Positions 34,357-45,217 of a DNA stretch of 64,000 nt are shown here, in pieces. Position 1 is the stretch's first letter, and every line of letters begins with the position of its first letter. The notes beneath the pieces are model-generated. The model had not been told where the DNA came from and did not search any database. It was given only the letters and a program-made list of their open reading frames with translations. A program made the position numbers and the translations under genes. Origin of the DNA: Brachypterus glaber (lineage: Eukaryota; Arthropoda; Insecta; Coleoptera; Kateretidae); NCBI GenBank assembly GCA_958510825.1, contig OY294050.1, positions 42,173,249 through 42,237,248 on the forward strand, written 5' to 3'.

Positions 34357-35212
34357 AAATTTAAAATTTTACTATTCTTTCTATTCTTTAAATAAAATTA
34401 AAAACATACTTTTGGAAAATGGTTACCCTTTAAACTTACTTAATACAATTCTTTTTCAAAATCAAAATACACAAAATAATCAAAATAATAATCCTCGATT
34501 AAATCCAAACGATATAAAATATTTTAAATTACCTTTAATATCTAATTTTAGTTTAAAAATTACAAACAGTTTAAAAAAGGAAAACATTGTAATATCAAAC
34601 CACAATGATTTTACAATAAATTAACTTTATAATAAATTAAAAGACAAAACCCCAGATAATTTAAAATCAGGACTTATTTATAAAATAGACTGCAAAAATT
34701 GTACGAAGTTTTATTTAGGTGAAACAAAAAATATTCTCAAATCTAGGGTATCACAGCATAAATCCAGTTGTAAAAATATCTGTTATAAGGATAAAACAGC
34801 CCTCAGCACTCACTATTTCAATGAAGGTCATTTTTTCGACTTCGATAATGTTAAAATTTTAGATAGGGAGAAAAATAAATTTAAACGAAAATTTTTAGAA
34901 ATGGTTCATATTAAATTAAATTCAAATAATACTATAAACTTTAGAAAGGATACTCAAAACTTAAGCACTTTATATCTAAACATATTAAGATAAATCTTTT
35001 CACTAACTCATTAACACTTATACCTGTACACCTTAATTAATTATATATATTTGTCAAGTTGACTTTTAAAAGTCCAAATATTTTTACTTTATTTTATTTA
35101 TACATTTATTTTTTAATTCATCCTTGAAAATGGCTATACAATAAATGCCGAAACGTTGGAATAAAAGTATTTTTTATTACGTGTTCTAAAAAGCAAGAAA
35201 ATATACCTACAT
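34357..35212 (+). mobile_element. 5'-truncated Penelope-like element with 11-bp target duplication
   Basis: ATAAAGATAAA occurs at 34346-34356 and 35213-35223, flanking the element. Duplication copy A has one copy at 31475-31485, the empty site. The insert encodes the GIY-YIG end of a PLE and carries GAAACGTTGG near its 3' end, a motif like the one in the PLE at 63.7 kb. Confidence 0.88.
34412..34993 (+). pseudogene. Penelope-like reverse transcriptase/GIY-YIG C terminus, one stop
   Basis: One frame runs to TAA 34991-34993 with a single internal TAA at 34622-34624. After the stop it reads GLIYKIDCKNCTKFYLGET, then a conserved Arg region (SRVSQHK) and THYFNEGHFFDF. This is the arrangement of the GIY-YIG endonuclease domain of PLEs, including the Cys pair before the second beta strand. 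The reverse transcriptase part is missing through 5' truncation, so the copy cannot be autonomous. Confidence 0.8.
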
Positions 35213-35830
35213 ATAAAGATAAATAAAATTATAATTATTTGTAATTATTTGATTGATTCAAATTAAATAACTATTAAAAATCACCAGTACTTCACAAAAA
35301 AAATAATCATTTAGCTGCAGTTCTGCTAAAATTTTTAAATTGGTATGCGTCAACCTTGGAATTATACTATAAGAATCGGCTTTTGGTTAGTTAAAAAACT
35401 GGTTTATGATGGTGAGGAAGTCTGCAGATGAACTTTTAACATTATCTACCAAATACGACCTGTTGAGTGAGGTTCTATGATGTCCAGACCTTGAATTCCG
35501 AGAATCCATGGTCAGCGTTTTTTTAGTTAATCACAAAAATGGCCAAGAACAGGTATGTAGATGCGTAAATGATAAAGTTTGAGGTAAATTTGTTTCTTAA
35601 CCGATATGACTAAAACTTGCTAAAAGTATTTGTTTAAAGCAAATTAATGACATACTTTTTACAACGATAAAATCAAAACAGATGAATTTCAAGAATTGTC
35701 ACATACACATTTTGTGTGTCTTATGGCGTAATAAGTTAAATATAGGATTTGGATCAAGTGATTATATCATTTTTTATGTATTTTTTGATATTCTATCGTA
35801 TGGTATAGTTACTATTTTTGTGTGATTGAT

Positions 35831-35920
35831 ATGAAGTGGAAAATTCCAGTTATAGTTTTGTCTGGTTTAGCCGAGCGGACGAATATACTTAACTACCATT
35901 TACCACTTTATTCGGAAGCC
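35831..35920 (+). CDS. exon-like segment, second copy
   Basis: The encoded 30 residues are the same as in 32088-32177, and GTAAGT at 35921 is intact. The frame continues past the donor with one Ala-to-Val change. Conservation is explained by recent duplication and does not itself prove function. Confidence 0.35.
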
Positions 35921-35993
35921 GTAAGTTCTAGTGAGACGGTGCCTTGGAAACAGATTAAAACAATAGCTTCCCAACTTGAGAATAATATATTAA

Positions 35994-36453
35994 AAAAAAA
36001 AAGTCCAAACACAAAACAGAAAAATTTAAGAATTCGCCTTTTTATCAATGTATTTATTTTTACAATGCTTTGCCTGATTCACTAAAACAAATAAAAAGCT
36101 ACCGCGTGTTTAAGTTGAAGGTGAAATCTTTACTTATAAAAAACGTCGTTTATAAATTTTCTGAATTTCAAACATGTAACTTTGAATTGTAAATATTCTA
36201 GTCATATTATTGTTGTTATTTTTAATGTTTGTACTTGTTCATTATTGTTTGTAGTCAATAAATAAAAACGTTTACCTACGGGTACATGTTTTTATTTATT
36301 AAACATTGTTCACGAGTTTTTTTGCTTTTTATATTTTTTATTTTTTCTCCTGCACAATGTTTGAACTCTTAATTTTATATATTTATGACGATCCAAATGT
36401 ACATTGTACCCACTGGTTAAATAAAATTTATTTATTTATTTATTTATTAAATT
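35994..36453 (+). mobile_element. 5'-truncated LINE 3' end
   Basis: Inserted into copy B of D1; copy A reads across without it at about 32255. From about 36001 a frame reads FYNALPDSLKQIKSYRVFK and ends at a TAA near 36190. This is the common C terminus of CR1/L2-type reverse transcriptases. The 3' end is a (TTTA)n tail at about 36427-36450. Confidence 0.75.
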
Positions 36454-36479
36454 TAAATAAATGTGATTAAAATTCTTCA

Positions 36480-37650
36480 AGAACATGAAAGACCATTTCT
36501 TATTTCTAAGTTATACTTCTATGCAAAGGTTCTAAATTCTAGTTTCCATTATATCATTATTAGTTTGCCATTAAATACTACTGAATTAAATCATTGTATG
36601 TTTGAGATTCCAACTATTCAAAATTATTTTTAAAGGCCTATTTATTATCCACATTTCTCTCAGTGTAAATATTAAAAAGTCCTTTAAATATTTTACACAA
36701 TATTTTTTAAAGTTCATTATTGCAAAGAGTTTAAGTCTCATAAATTTGCAACATTACTAATCATGAAATTTAACAATAAATAATATTTGTTTATACAATT
36801 AAATCTATGAGTCAACTTTTAAGTTATACCAAAAAGGGTCCGAATCTAAATATAGAACAAGCGAGACTCTGCCAAAGCAAAACTCATGAAGCCAGAATGT
36901 ATTAACACTCTGATCAAATCAATATTATTTTAAAAAGTTTAACACAATATAAAATATACGCATCATAACATGATGAAAACAAAAAAAAAATATATAAAGA
37001 AAAAACTTTTTATATCTCGCTGAAGGGGTTATTTTAACATCTACAGCTAAAATGAATTTTTATATTAAAAAAATACTTTAAACTACTTGAGTTCAATTTG
37101 TAGGAAATTTTTAAACCTTAACATCAAGTAAAACATCATTTATTTTGGATACATTTTTGTGTGAAAATGTGGTATTTTTGGCTGGCACCCTAATGTGTAG
37201 ATAATTGTATAATTAGGAAATTATAATTTCTAAAAGTTATTGTTATATAATTAAAATAACTGGCCATTATTAAATAAATAAAATAAATTTAATCAATATT
37301 TTGCTGTAATATTTTTTCACAGATAATACATGTTATTTAATATTAAAGTAATAAATGCTTATACAATAATAATTACCATGTATTGAGTATTGTTGGTAAA
37401 TATGAATAATAAGATAATAAGATAATATATAAAACAGTAGGTTCTAACAATTATTTTAACTAAATATTATTTTATTATTATAAAAGTATGTTACCTAGCA
37501 AATATACCACCATAAAAATGAAATTATTGCATTATGTTAAGTTGCTGTATAAAGCTTTATTTCATACAAATATTAGCAAAGTTCCAGGTAAAGTAATTGT
37601 CGATTTTAAGTAATTATATATAGAACAGAATAGAATAATATTTATTAAGG
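36480..37650. repeat. segmental duplication D2, copy A
   Basis: Repeated at 38325-41530. Copy A lacks the 2 kb nested DNA element: it reads AAAATATATAAAGAAAAAAC at about 36987, where copy B has an expanded TA run and the insertion. It contains an exon-like segment at 37487-37587. Confidence 0.85.
37487..37587 (+). CDS. exon-like segment with splice borders
   Basis: A TATTATTATAAAAG acceptor-like tract precedes it and CCAG|GTAAAG follows. The open frame inside starts MLPSKYTTIKMKLLHY and ends FHTNISKVPG. The phase is incompatible with direct joining to the 30-codon segment at 32088 or 35831, so another exon would be needed if they belong together. It is duplicated at 41380-41480. Function unknown. 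Confidence 0.3.
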
Positions 37651-38324
37651 AAATTTTTTTGTTTAACACAAAGGTTTTACAAAATGTTATAAAAATAGAT
37701 CACACTTCAAATATCTTTCGTGTTTTTGAATAAATTACTGTCACAGAAGTCTAGATTTGTGCTTGAGGGTATATTATTATGCATGCTTGTTGTAAATTTA
37801 ACATATATAAAATCATATATCATATAAAGAATATTAAAATATATAAAGAATAAAGAAAAGAAAAATACAACAAAATATGTAAACGAAAATATTTTCAACA
37901 TTAGAGTTCAATTTAAGCCAGTCTTTTATTTTTAATATAATTAAAGCCTTACTTTTATGAAAATGTTATAATTTTATTAAGAATGTATTTTAATAACATA
38001 ATTATCAGTAAAAAATATTAGTAAAAAATATTGCCTTGTTTCATCTTTACAATATTTTGTGGAAAAAATCTGTCGGTCGATCTACATGTCGGTAGTTTTG
38101 CCAATACGAGAACACAAAATATCAATTGTTTTTTTTTATTCGATTAATTCTAAAAGCGTCACTTTTGGTTCTGCGGGCGAAAAGTTGGATGTGGCACTAG
38201 GGCCAAAAAGTTTTTGTTGGACCGCTAACTAAAACTTGTTAAGCTTTTTTTAAATAAGATGCTTTACCTTTAATATATTTATAAAAAAATAACTATGACC
38301 TTTTGGTCATTTTTTTAAAAGTTC
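37651..38324. other. AT-rich stretch, no gene recognised
   Basis: Only low-complexity AT sequence and short incidental frames are present. A GTCGGTCGATCTACATGTCGG block near 38070 is GC-richer but matches nothing recognisable. Confidence 0.5.
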
Positions 38325-38821
38325 AACTTCAATACAAAGGTCTTAAATTCTAGTTTCCATTATATCATTATTAGTTTGCCAATAAATACTACTAAATTAA
38401 ATTATTGTATGTTTGAGATTTCAACTATTCAAAATTATTTTCAAAACCCAATTTATTATCCACATTTCTCTCAGTGTAAATATTAAAACCAATACGTATA
38501 AGTCCTTTAAATATGTTTACACAATATTTTTTTAAGTTCGTTATTACAAAGAGTTTAATTCTCATAAATTTGCAACATAATTACTAATCATGACATTTAA
38601 AAGGATCATTTTAACAATAAATAATATTTGTTTATACAATTAAATCTATGAGTCAACTTTTAAGTTATACCAAAAAGGGTCCAAATCTAAATATAGAACA
38701 AGCGAGACTCTGCCAAAGCAAATCTCATGAAGCCAGAATGTATTAAGACTCTGATCAAATCAAAATTATTTTAAAAAGTTTAACACAATATAAAATACAC
38801 GCATCATAACATGATGAAAAC

Positions 38822-38867
<46 letters not shown>

Positions 38868-39286
38868 GGTTATTCACGGAAGTGGCCTATTAAACGTTTA
38901 TGGAGAACCAATAACTTTGAAAGTCTGCTAATTTGCACTTTGGGGTTTTTGAATATGGGCAATCGATTAAAAATGTTTTCATGCTTGTGCCACTTCCGGT
39001 TGTACCGGAAGTGGCACTCAACTTTAATTTTTTAAATGGAACACCCCATATATTTTTTAATTTTTTAAATTTGCATAAAATTTGCTTTATTTTAATGTAT
39101 AACACGTTATGTCCATCTCCAGTAGTTTTTGAGTTATTCAAGTTTTTAGCGAAAAATAAGCAAATTCAAGCACCCCTAAAAACAATAATTTCTCCTTGAT
39201 TTTTTAAATTGAAGAAAAGTTGTTTTGTATTTTGCTCAATGATGGTTAAGCGAATCATTCTAAGCTAAAATGGAATCCAAAATTTA

Positions 39287-40423
39287 TACAGGGTGTCTGA
39301 AAAAGCAGGTCAAACTTAACAAAATTAAAATAGCCATAACTCTTTTTTTTTAAATGACACCCTACATTTTTTTGTATTTGTTTAAATAGAGAATTCAATT
39401 TTCTTTAAAATAAGTATAGGATACCCTATACCTAACTTTAACCGTTTTCGAGCTATTTGCAAATTAATGTGAAAAAGAAGTATTTTGCAGTATTTCTGCA
39501 ATTACGTAAATTTTTAAAATTGTATTGTGTTTTTATTTCTTTTAACCTAAATGTTATCGTTCTTATCGTGATAAATTAGTGTAAAATAATGGCAGAGGCT
39601 TATTCTTACCCTGTTATTTTGGATTTATTTGCTATTTTTGGTGAAAATGATAAAATAATTAGTAGAACCTGCAGAAACTTTAATACAAAATATCCTGATT
39701 TACCAAGAATGTCATGTAAAAAATTTAGAAGAATACACAAAAATTTTTCGCAATTTGGAAAAGAAAATGCAGTGAAATCTCTTACGAAACCAATTACAAA
39801 CAAAGAAAATAACGAAGTCAATGTTTTGGGTTACTTTTATGCATATCCACATGCCTCAATTCCTGCAGCTAGTTACGACTTGGGAATTTCCTATTCAAGC
39901 ATCCAAAGAATTTTAAAAAACCACAAGATGCACGATTACAAAAAGCAAAAAATACAGGCCTTAAAACCTAATGATTTTCAAAATAGAGTGGACTTTTGTG
40001 AAAATCTTTTGATAAATATTCAAGAAAAACCAAACTTTTTAAAAAGAATAATTTGGACGGACGAGGCTAAATTTTCTCAACAGGGTATTTTTAACAGAAG
40101 AAATGTACACTACTGGGCGCATGAAAATCCAGTTTTAAGGTAAATATAATGATCTTTGTGGTAAATAAATAAAAATCGATTAATTTTTCTGGCCTATTTT
40201 ATAAAATATAACAAATTTTAACAGAAATACGGCTGTTTCACAATAATTTGCAAATAGCTCAAAAACGGTTAAAGTTAGGTATAGGGTATCCTATACTTAT
40301 TTTAAAGCAAATTGAATTCTCTATTTAACCAAATAAAAAAAAATGTAGGGTGCCATTTAAAAAAAATGAGTTATGGCTATATTAAATTTGTTAGATTTGA
40401 CCTGCTTTTTCAGACACCCTGTA
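39287..40423 (+). mobile_element. inner Tc1/mariner-type element, TACAGGGTGTCTGAAAAAG ends
   Basis: Its inverted repeats extend about 190 bp inward on both sides (39287-39480 and about 40240-40423). It is flanked by TA and by sequence belonging to the outer element's arms. It encodes a truncated transposase at 39589-40143. The length is 1137 bp. Confidence 0.82.
39589..40143 (+). pseudogene. Tc1/mariner-superfamily transposase, truncated
   Basis: The 184-residue frame begins at ATG 39589. Residues about 80-125 form helix-turn-helix-like sequence (ASIPAASYDLGISYSSIQRI). Near the end, IIWTDEAKFSQQG contains the first catalytic Asp, followed by HYWAHENP, a block typical of this transposase group and also present in the remnant at 62.1 kb. 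The frame stops directly after it, so the second and third catalytic acidic residues are absent and the protein cannot be an active transposase. It could still bind the element ends. Confidence 0.8.
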
Positions 40424-40842
40424 TAATTTTTGGGTTCCATTTTAGCATAGGATAATTCGTTTAAGCATCATTGAGCAAAACACAAAACATCTTTTCTCCA
40501 ATTGAAAAAATCAAGGAGAAATTATTGTTTTTAGGGGTGCTTGAATTTACTTATTTTTCGCTAAAAACTTGAATAACACAAAAACTACTGAAGATAGACA
40601 TGAAGTATTATACATCAAAATAAAGCAAATTTAATGCAAATTTTAAAAATTAAAAAATATATGAGGTGTTCCATTTAAAAACTCAAAGTTAAGTGCCACT
40701 TCCGGTACAACCGGAAGTGGCACAAGCATGAAAATATTTTTAATCGATAGGCCATATTCGAAAACCCCAAAGTGCAAATTAGCAGACTTTTAAAGTTATT
40801 GGTTCTCCATAAACGTTTAATAGGCCACTTCCGTGAATAACC

Positions 40843-40902
<60 letters not shown>

Positions 40903-41379
40903 AAAAAACTTTTTATATCACGCTGAAGGGGTTATTTTAACATCTACAGCTAAAATGTATTTTTATATTAAAAAATACTTTAAACTACTTGAGTCCAATT
41001 TGTAGGAAATTTTTAAACCTTAACATCAAGTAAAACATCATTTGTTTTGGATAAATTATTGTGTGAAAATGTGGTATTTTTGGCTGGCACCCTAATGTGT
41101 AGATAATTGTATAATTAGGAAATTATAATTTCTAAAGTTATTGTTATATAATTAAAATAACTGGCCATTATTAAATAAATAAAATAAATTTAATCAATAT
41201 TTTGCTGTAATATTTTTTCACAGATAATACATGTTATTTAATATTAAAGTAATAAATGCTTATACAATAATAATTACCATGTATTGAGTATTGTTGGTAA
41301 ATATGAATAATAAGATAATATATAAAACAGTAGGTTCTAACAATTATTTTAACTTAATATTATTTTATTATTATAAAAG

Positions 41380-41480
41380 TATGTTACCTAGCAAATATAC
41401 CACCATAAAAATGAAATTATTGCATTATGTCAAGTTGCTGTATAAAGCTTTATTTCATACAAATATTAGCAAAGTTCCAG
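41380..41480 (+). CDS. exon-like segment, duplicate of 37487-37587
   Basis: Nearly identical to the first copy, including the acceptor tract and the CCAG|GTAAAG donor. Kept by duplication; expression unknown. Confidence 0.28.
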
Positions 41481-41530
41481 GTAAAGTAATTGTTGTTGTT
41501 AAGTAATTATATTTATTAAGGAAATTTTTT

Positions 41531-41730
41531 NNNNNNNNNNNNNNNNNNNNNNNNNNNNNNNNNNNNNNNNNNNNNNNNNNNNNNNNNNNNNNNNNNNNNN
41601 NNNNNNNNNNNNNNNNNNNNNNNNNNNNNNNNNNNNNNNNNNNNNNNNNNNNNNNNNNNNNNNNNNNNNNNNNNNNNNNNNNNNNNNNNNNNNNNNNNNN
41701 NNNNNNNNNNNNNNNNNNNNNNNNNNNNNN
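41531..41730. other. assembly gap, 200 N
   Basis: Exactly 200 unknown bases. A round number usually marks a scaffold gap of estimated or arbitrary size. It falls where duplication D2 copy B would end. Confidence 0.98.
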
Positions 41731-41889
41731 AACCCAATCTATTATGGGTTATTATCCTTGTACATACTGCTAATTACTGTGAAAATTTTATGAATTTCTA
41801 CTGGCTCGTTTTTTTTTTAGTTTAGTTAAAAAAAAATATTAAAAAATTGGTAAAATATGAGTAATTTTTATATTTTATTCATATATTAA

Positions 41890-42615
41890 GGGGTCTACCC
41901 TCTTTAGACGGGCAAAGATAAGGCTATTTTCACGAATTTTTTTGACCGGTATACGTCATAAATATGGACATAAAAAGTGTTAGGCCTAAAAAATACACTA
42001 TTTGATTACACAAGAAAATTTTTTTTATATTTATTTTAATCAGTTTTTATACATAAAAATGAGGGAGAAGACTGGTCCAAAAAAAAAGATGAGTGTGCGC
42101 TGTTGATGAAATATCTGGAATGGATGATCTGAAAAAAAAAAAAAAATAGTTTTAGATTCAGTAAGTAAATGGCTATAGCGCATATCATACGATTTTTGAA
42201 ATTTTGAGTTTAACTATTTATTTTTGGCAAAGAACGACGGAAAAAACGTGATTTTTCGTACTTTTTCGAAAAATGGCTGCCATTTTGTCATTTTTGAAAA
42301 AAAAAAAAAAATCGTATGATATGCGCTATAGCCATTTACTTACTGAATCTAAAACTATTTTTTTTTTTTTTTTCAGATCATCCATTCCAGATATTTCATC
42401 AACAGCGCACACTCATCTTTTTTTTTGGACCAGTCTTCTCCCTCATTTTTATGTATAAAAACTGATTAAAATAAATATAAAAAAAATTTTCTTGTGTAAT
42501 CAAATAGTGTATTTTTTAGGCCTAACACTTTTTATGTCCATATTTATGACGTATACCGGTCATAAAAATTCGTGAAAATAGCCTTATCTTTGCCCGTCTA
42601 AAGAGGGTAGACCCC
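41890..42615. mobile_element. 726-bp foldback element with TTAA target duplication
   Basis: TTAA occurs at 41886-41889 and 42616-42619, immediately outside GGGGTCTACCCTC ends. The arms are near-perfect complements over about 300 bp, with a loop of roughly 90 bp around 42200-42300. TTAA duplication is the hallmark of piggyBac-type transposition. No transposase is encoded, so it would depend on another copy. An open frame at 42273-42458 lies within the right arm and is incidental. Confidence 0.88.
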
Positions 42616-43070
42616 TTAAACAAAATTTAGTATTGAAATCTTCGCAGAAAAGTCAAAATCGTTGACCACGTTTTTTTCACATTTCTCGACGTTTTAGACC
42701 ATTCTGAGTTTAAATCAGTAAAAAAAATTGCGTCCGTCTGTCTGTCTGTCTGTCTGGGTGTAAACTCTCTAACTCCATTTCTACATGAGATATCGACTTG
42801 CGGTTTTTTGCATATTGTTTCTTATCGTTTGTTTATAATTAAGGCAATTATTATTGTATTTGGTTAATTTAGCACTTATATAAAAGATAATTTTAAATTG
42901 GTCAAAAAATTTTATAAACAACGTTTTCCTAAAACGCATTGTTAATTGTTTTCGATATATTGGCGTTTAAAGCAGTAAAAGGTTTTTTTAGCATATCTCA
43001 CATATTTATAACCCGATTTCAAAAAATTATATTTTAAATAAAAGCTCTTTTTAAGTCCTATAAAAAATGT
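42616..43070. other. spacer between two foldback elements
   Basis: Contains a (TCTG)n microsatellite at about 42733-42757. No gene is recognised. Confidence 0.55.
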
Positions 43071-43072
43071 TA

Positions 43073-44239
43073 TACAGGGTGTTCCGTGAGGAAAGGGAAA
43101 TATTTTAAGGATGTATTCTAGAGGTCAAAATAAGAAAAAAGTTCGTATAAACAAATGTCCAAAAACGACTCGTAAGGGAGCTAGGCCCCTTCAAAGGGGT
43201 CCCAAAATTTCGATTTTTTATTAATAACTTCGGAACCCTTTGTGTTAAAGCATCGAGGTTTAGCACGTGATCTCTGCTTTATAAAGCCTATCAGCCAATG
43301 GTATTTGCATGTAGTTACTTTAACCAGGGGCGTCCGTAATGGGGGGTCTTATCACTTTTTTGCCTAAAACTTCTTCTGCTCAACTTTTTTGTGGGTTTAT
43401 TTTTAGAATATTATAACCAAGGTAAAAACACATAAAAAAGGTACTCTTGTTGTAATACCATAGGATTAACTGTTTTCGAAAAAAAATACAATTAAAGGCA
43501 AACTTACACCTTTCTAGAACCAAAAATTAAAACTAAAATGTTAAAAACCAGAATTTTAATTTTTGCAGTGTGATTCCACATCAAAAGCTAAGAAAAAAAG
43601 TTTTATACATGTAGGTTCAAAAATCTATTTTAAAGGTACCATCACCCTTCAAAAATTTTGGAGACCATAACTCCCTTATCATTGATTTTTGGAATTACCT
43701 GTATACAAACTTTTTTTCTTAGTTTGTGGTGTACAGTTAACCTACACCATTGAAATTTTGGTTTTCAACAATTTGGTGTTTAATTTTTGGTTCTTGAAAC
43801 TTGTAATTTTGCCTTTAATTGTATTTTTCTCGAAAACGGTTAATCCTAAAGTATTTTAGCAAGAGTACCTTTTTAATGTGTTTTTACCTAAAGAATACTA
43901 TTCCAATAATAAACCCACAAAAAACTTTAACAGAAAAAAGTTTGGGGCCAAAAAGCGATTAGACCCCTCTTGTCGCACGCCCCTGGTTTAAGTGACTACA
44001 TGCAAATACCATTGGCTAATAGGCCTTATTAAGAATAGATCACATGCAAAACCTTGTTGCTATAACACAAAGGGTTCCTAAGTTATTAATTAAAAATTTA
44101 ATTTTTGGTACCCCATTTGAAGGGGCGTAGCTCCCTTATGAGCCGTTTGTGGACATATGTTTATGGGAACTTTTTTTCTTGTTTTGACCTATACAGCATA
44201 TTCTTTAAATATTTCCCTTTCCTCAGGGAACACCCTGTA
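43073..44239. mobile_element. 1167-bp foldback element, TACAGGGTGTTCC ends, TA target
   Basis: The TACAGGGTGTTCCGTGAGG left end is matched by the complement at 44220-44239, with TA on both sides. The arms are imperfect complements over about 540 bp on either side of a centre near 43656. The ends belong to the same TACAGGG type as the elements at 38863 and 39287. No transposase is encoded. Confidence 0.85.
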
Positions 44240-44241
44240 TA

Positions 44242-44407
44242 CAGTTCTTTGCTAGAATATAATGTTTTAAAGATACAGAATTTAAAATCAAACAAAACAC
44301 CTAGCTTGAAATTTGCAAACTGGATGGCTCTAGTGTACAATAGTGCCGATGTTTTGACAGTGCTTGCAACGTTTCATCTATTTTATATTGTGAAAGAAAA
44401 ACTGTAA
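44242..44407 (+). CDS. exon-like membrane-protein fragment
   Basis: A frame of about 54 codons begins right at the foldback element's edge and ends at TAA 44405-44407. It includes SLKFANWMALVYNSADVLTV and a hydrophobic stretch ending FHLFYIVKEKL. If the TA element is ignored, the frame stays open about 10 codons further upstream, so the element may have interrupted an older exon. ACT|GTAAAT at the end could also be a donor. No family is recognised. Confidence 0.25.
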
Positions 44408-44420
44408 ATTGTAATACAGA

Positions 44421-44600
44421 GACAGAACATATCAAGTTTTAATTTTAAATCTAGTTAGCTTTGAAATATGCAAAATTATTCTTGGTATAGTAATTTTCTT
44501 TAAAAAAATATGAAACAACGTTTTATTTAATTATTAACCAATTTGGAGTTCTTTAAAACTAGGCAAATTATTTTTTTTTTCAATAAAACTCAATTTTTTT
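44421..44600. repeat. left arm of a 7 kb-spaced inverted repeat
   Basis: GACAGAACAT, TTTAAATCTAGTTAGCTTTG and ATGAAACAACGTTTTATTTA are repeated in complement at 51458-51632. The arms are about 180 bp with moderate divergence and enclose the Cys-rich exon and two LINEs. Confidence 0.75.
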
Positions 44601-45217
44601 AAAATAAATCACAATTTTTTTAAAAAAAATATTGATACCCATATCATTGTATTTCAGTCAAAATTTATTGGCAAAAAATTACTATTAATAAATAATAAAT
44701 TAAAAAAAATCAACAATAAAACAATTTTTTAGTCAGTTATTGTTTTTGTTTTAAGTGTTAATATTTTTTAAGTTAAATTTCAAAAAAAATATAATAATAA
44801 ACAAAAACAATGCATTTATAAAAGCGGCATTTTTTGTATTTTAATGATATTTATTTTTTGTTTAAACATACAATTTAGTTACCTTAGAATTTCTAGTAAA
44901 AACCAAAGAACGATCGTACTTTAACACGACTCAACAAAAATTTTTTTGTTCTTTGTCCTAAAGTTTATATTATGATTTTTCGGTTCATTATGCACAAAAA
45001 CGAAAAGAAAATACCTTCTTTTGGTTTAAAGTTTGCTTTTGTGATAGTTGTGGTAATAATACTCATTTTCGATTTTTTTTATAAATTTCAATTAGTTTAA
45101 ACATTCAAAAATACCGCGAGATCTGAGTGGGGTTTTTACGTTCACGCACTGCCTCCAGATGGCACTCAAGTGATAAACAACGATCAGGTGTTTTGTACAT
45201 ATCGATAAAACGTTAAA
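44601..45217. other. AT-rich stretch before the Cys-rich exon
   Basis: No repeat or gene is recognised. The last 100 bp (about 45115-45217) are less AT-rich and could hold the promoter or 5' UTR of the exon that follows. Confidence 0.45.

Larger units (their letters stand above)
33400..36720. repeat. segmental duplication D1, copy B
   Basis: This is the second copy of 29590-32505. It contains a PLE fragment (34357-35212) and a LINE 3' fragment (35994-36453) that copy A lacks, and it retains the exon-like segment at 35831-35920. Confidence 0.88.
38863..40847. mobile_element. outer foldback element, TACAGGGTTATTCACGG ends
   Basis: The left arm (38863-39286) and right arm (40424-40847) are each 424 bp and are near-perfect complements. 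The element sits in a (TA)n run, consistent with a TA target, and the sister duplication shows the empty site. A second element with its own inverted repeats occupies the exact centre. Confidence 0.85.
38325..41530. repeat. segmental duplication D2, copy B, ends at assembly gap
   Basis: Matches 36480-37650 on both sides of the nested insertion at 38863-40847. The match runs to within a few bases of the N run, so the copy's right border is hidden by the gap. Confidence 0.85.

Noticed and set aside
41516..41737. Frame spanning the N run
   Set aside because: It consists almost only of unknown residues from the assembly gap.
42273..42458. Open frame of 61 codons at 42.3 kb
   Set aside because: It lies wholly in the arm of the TTAA foldback and is interrupted in sense by homopolymer runs.
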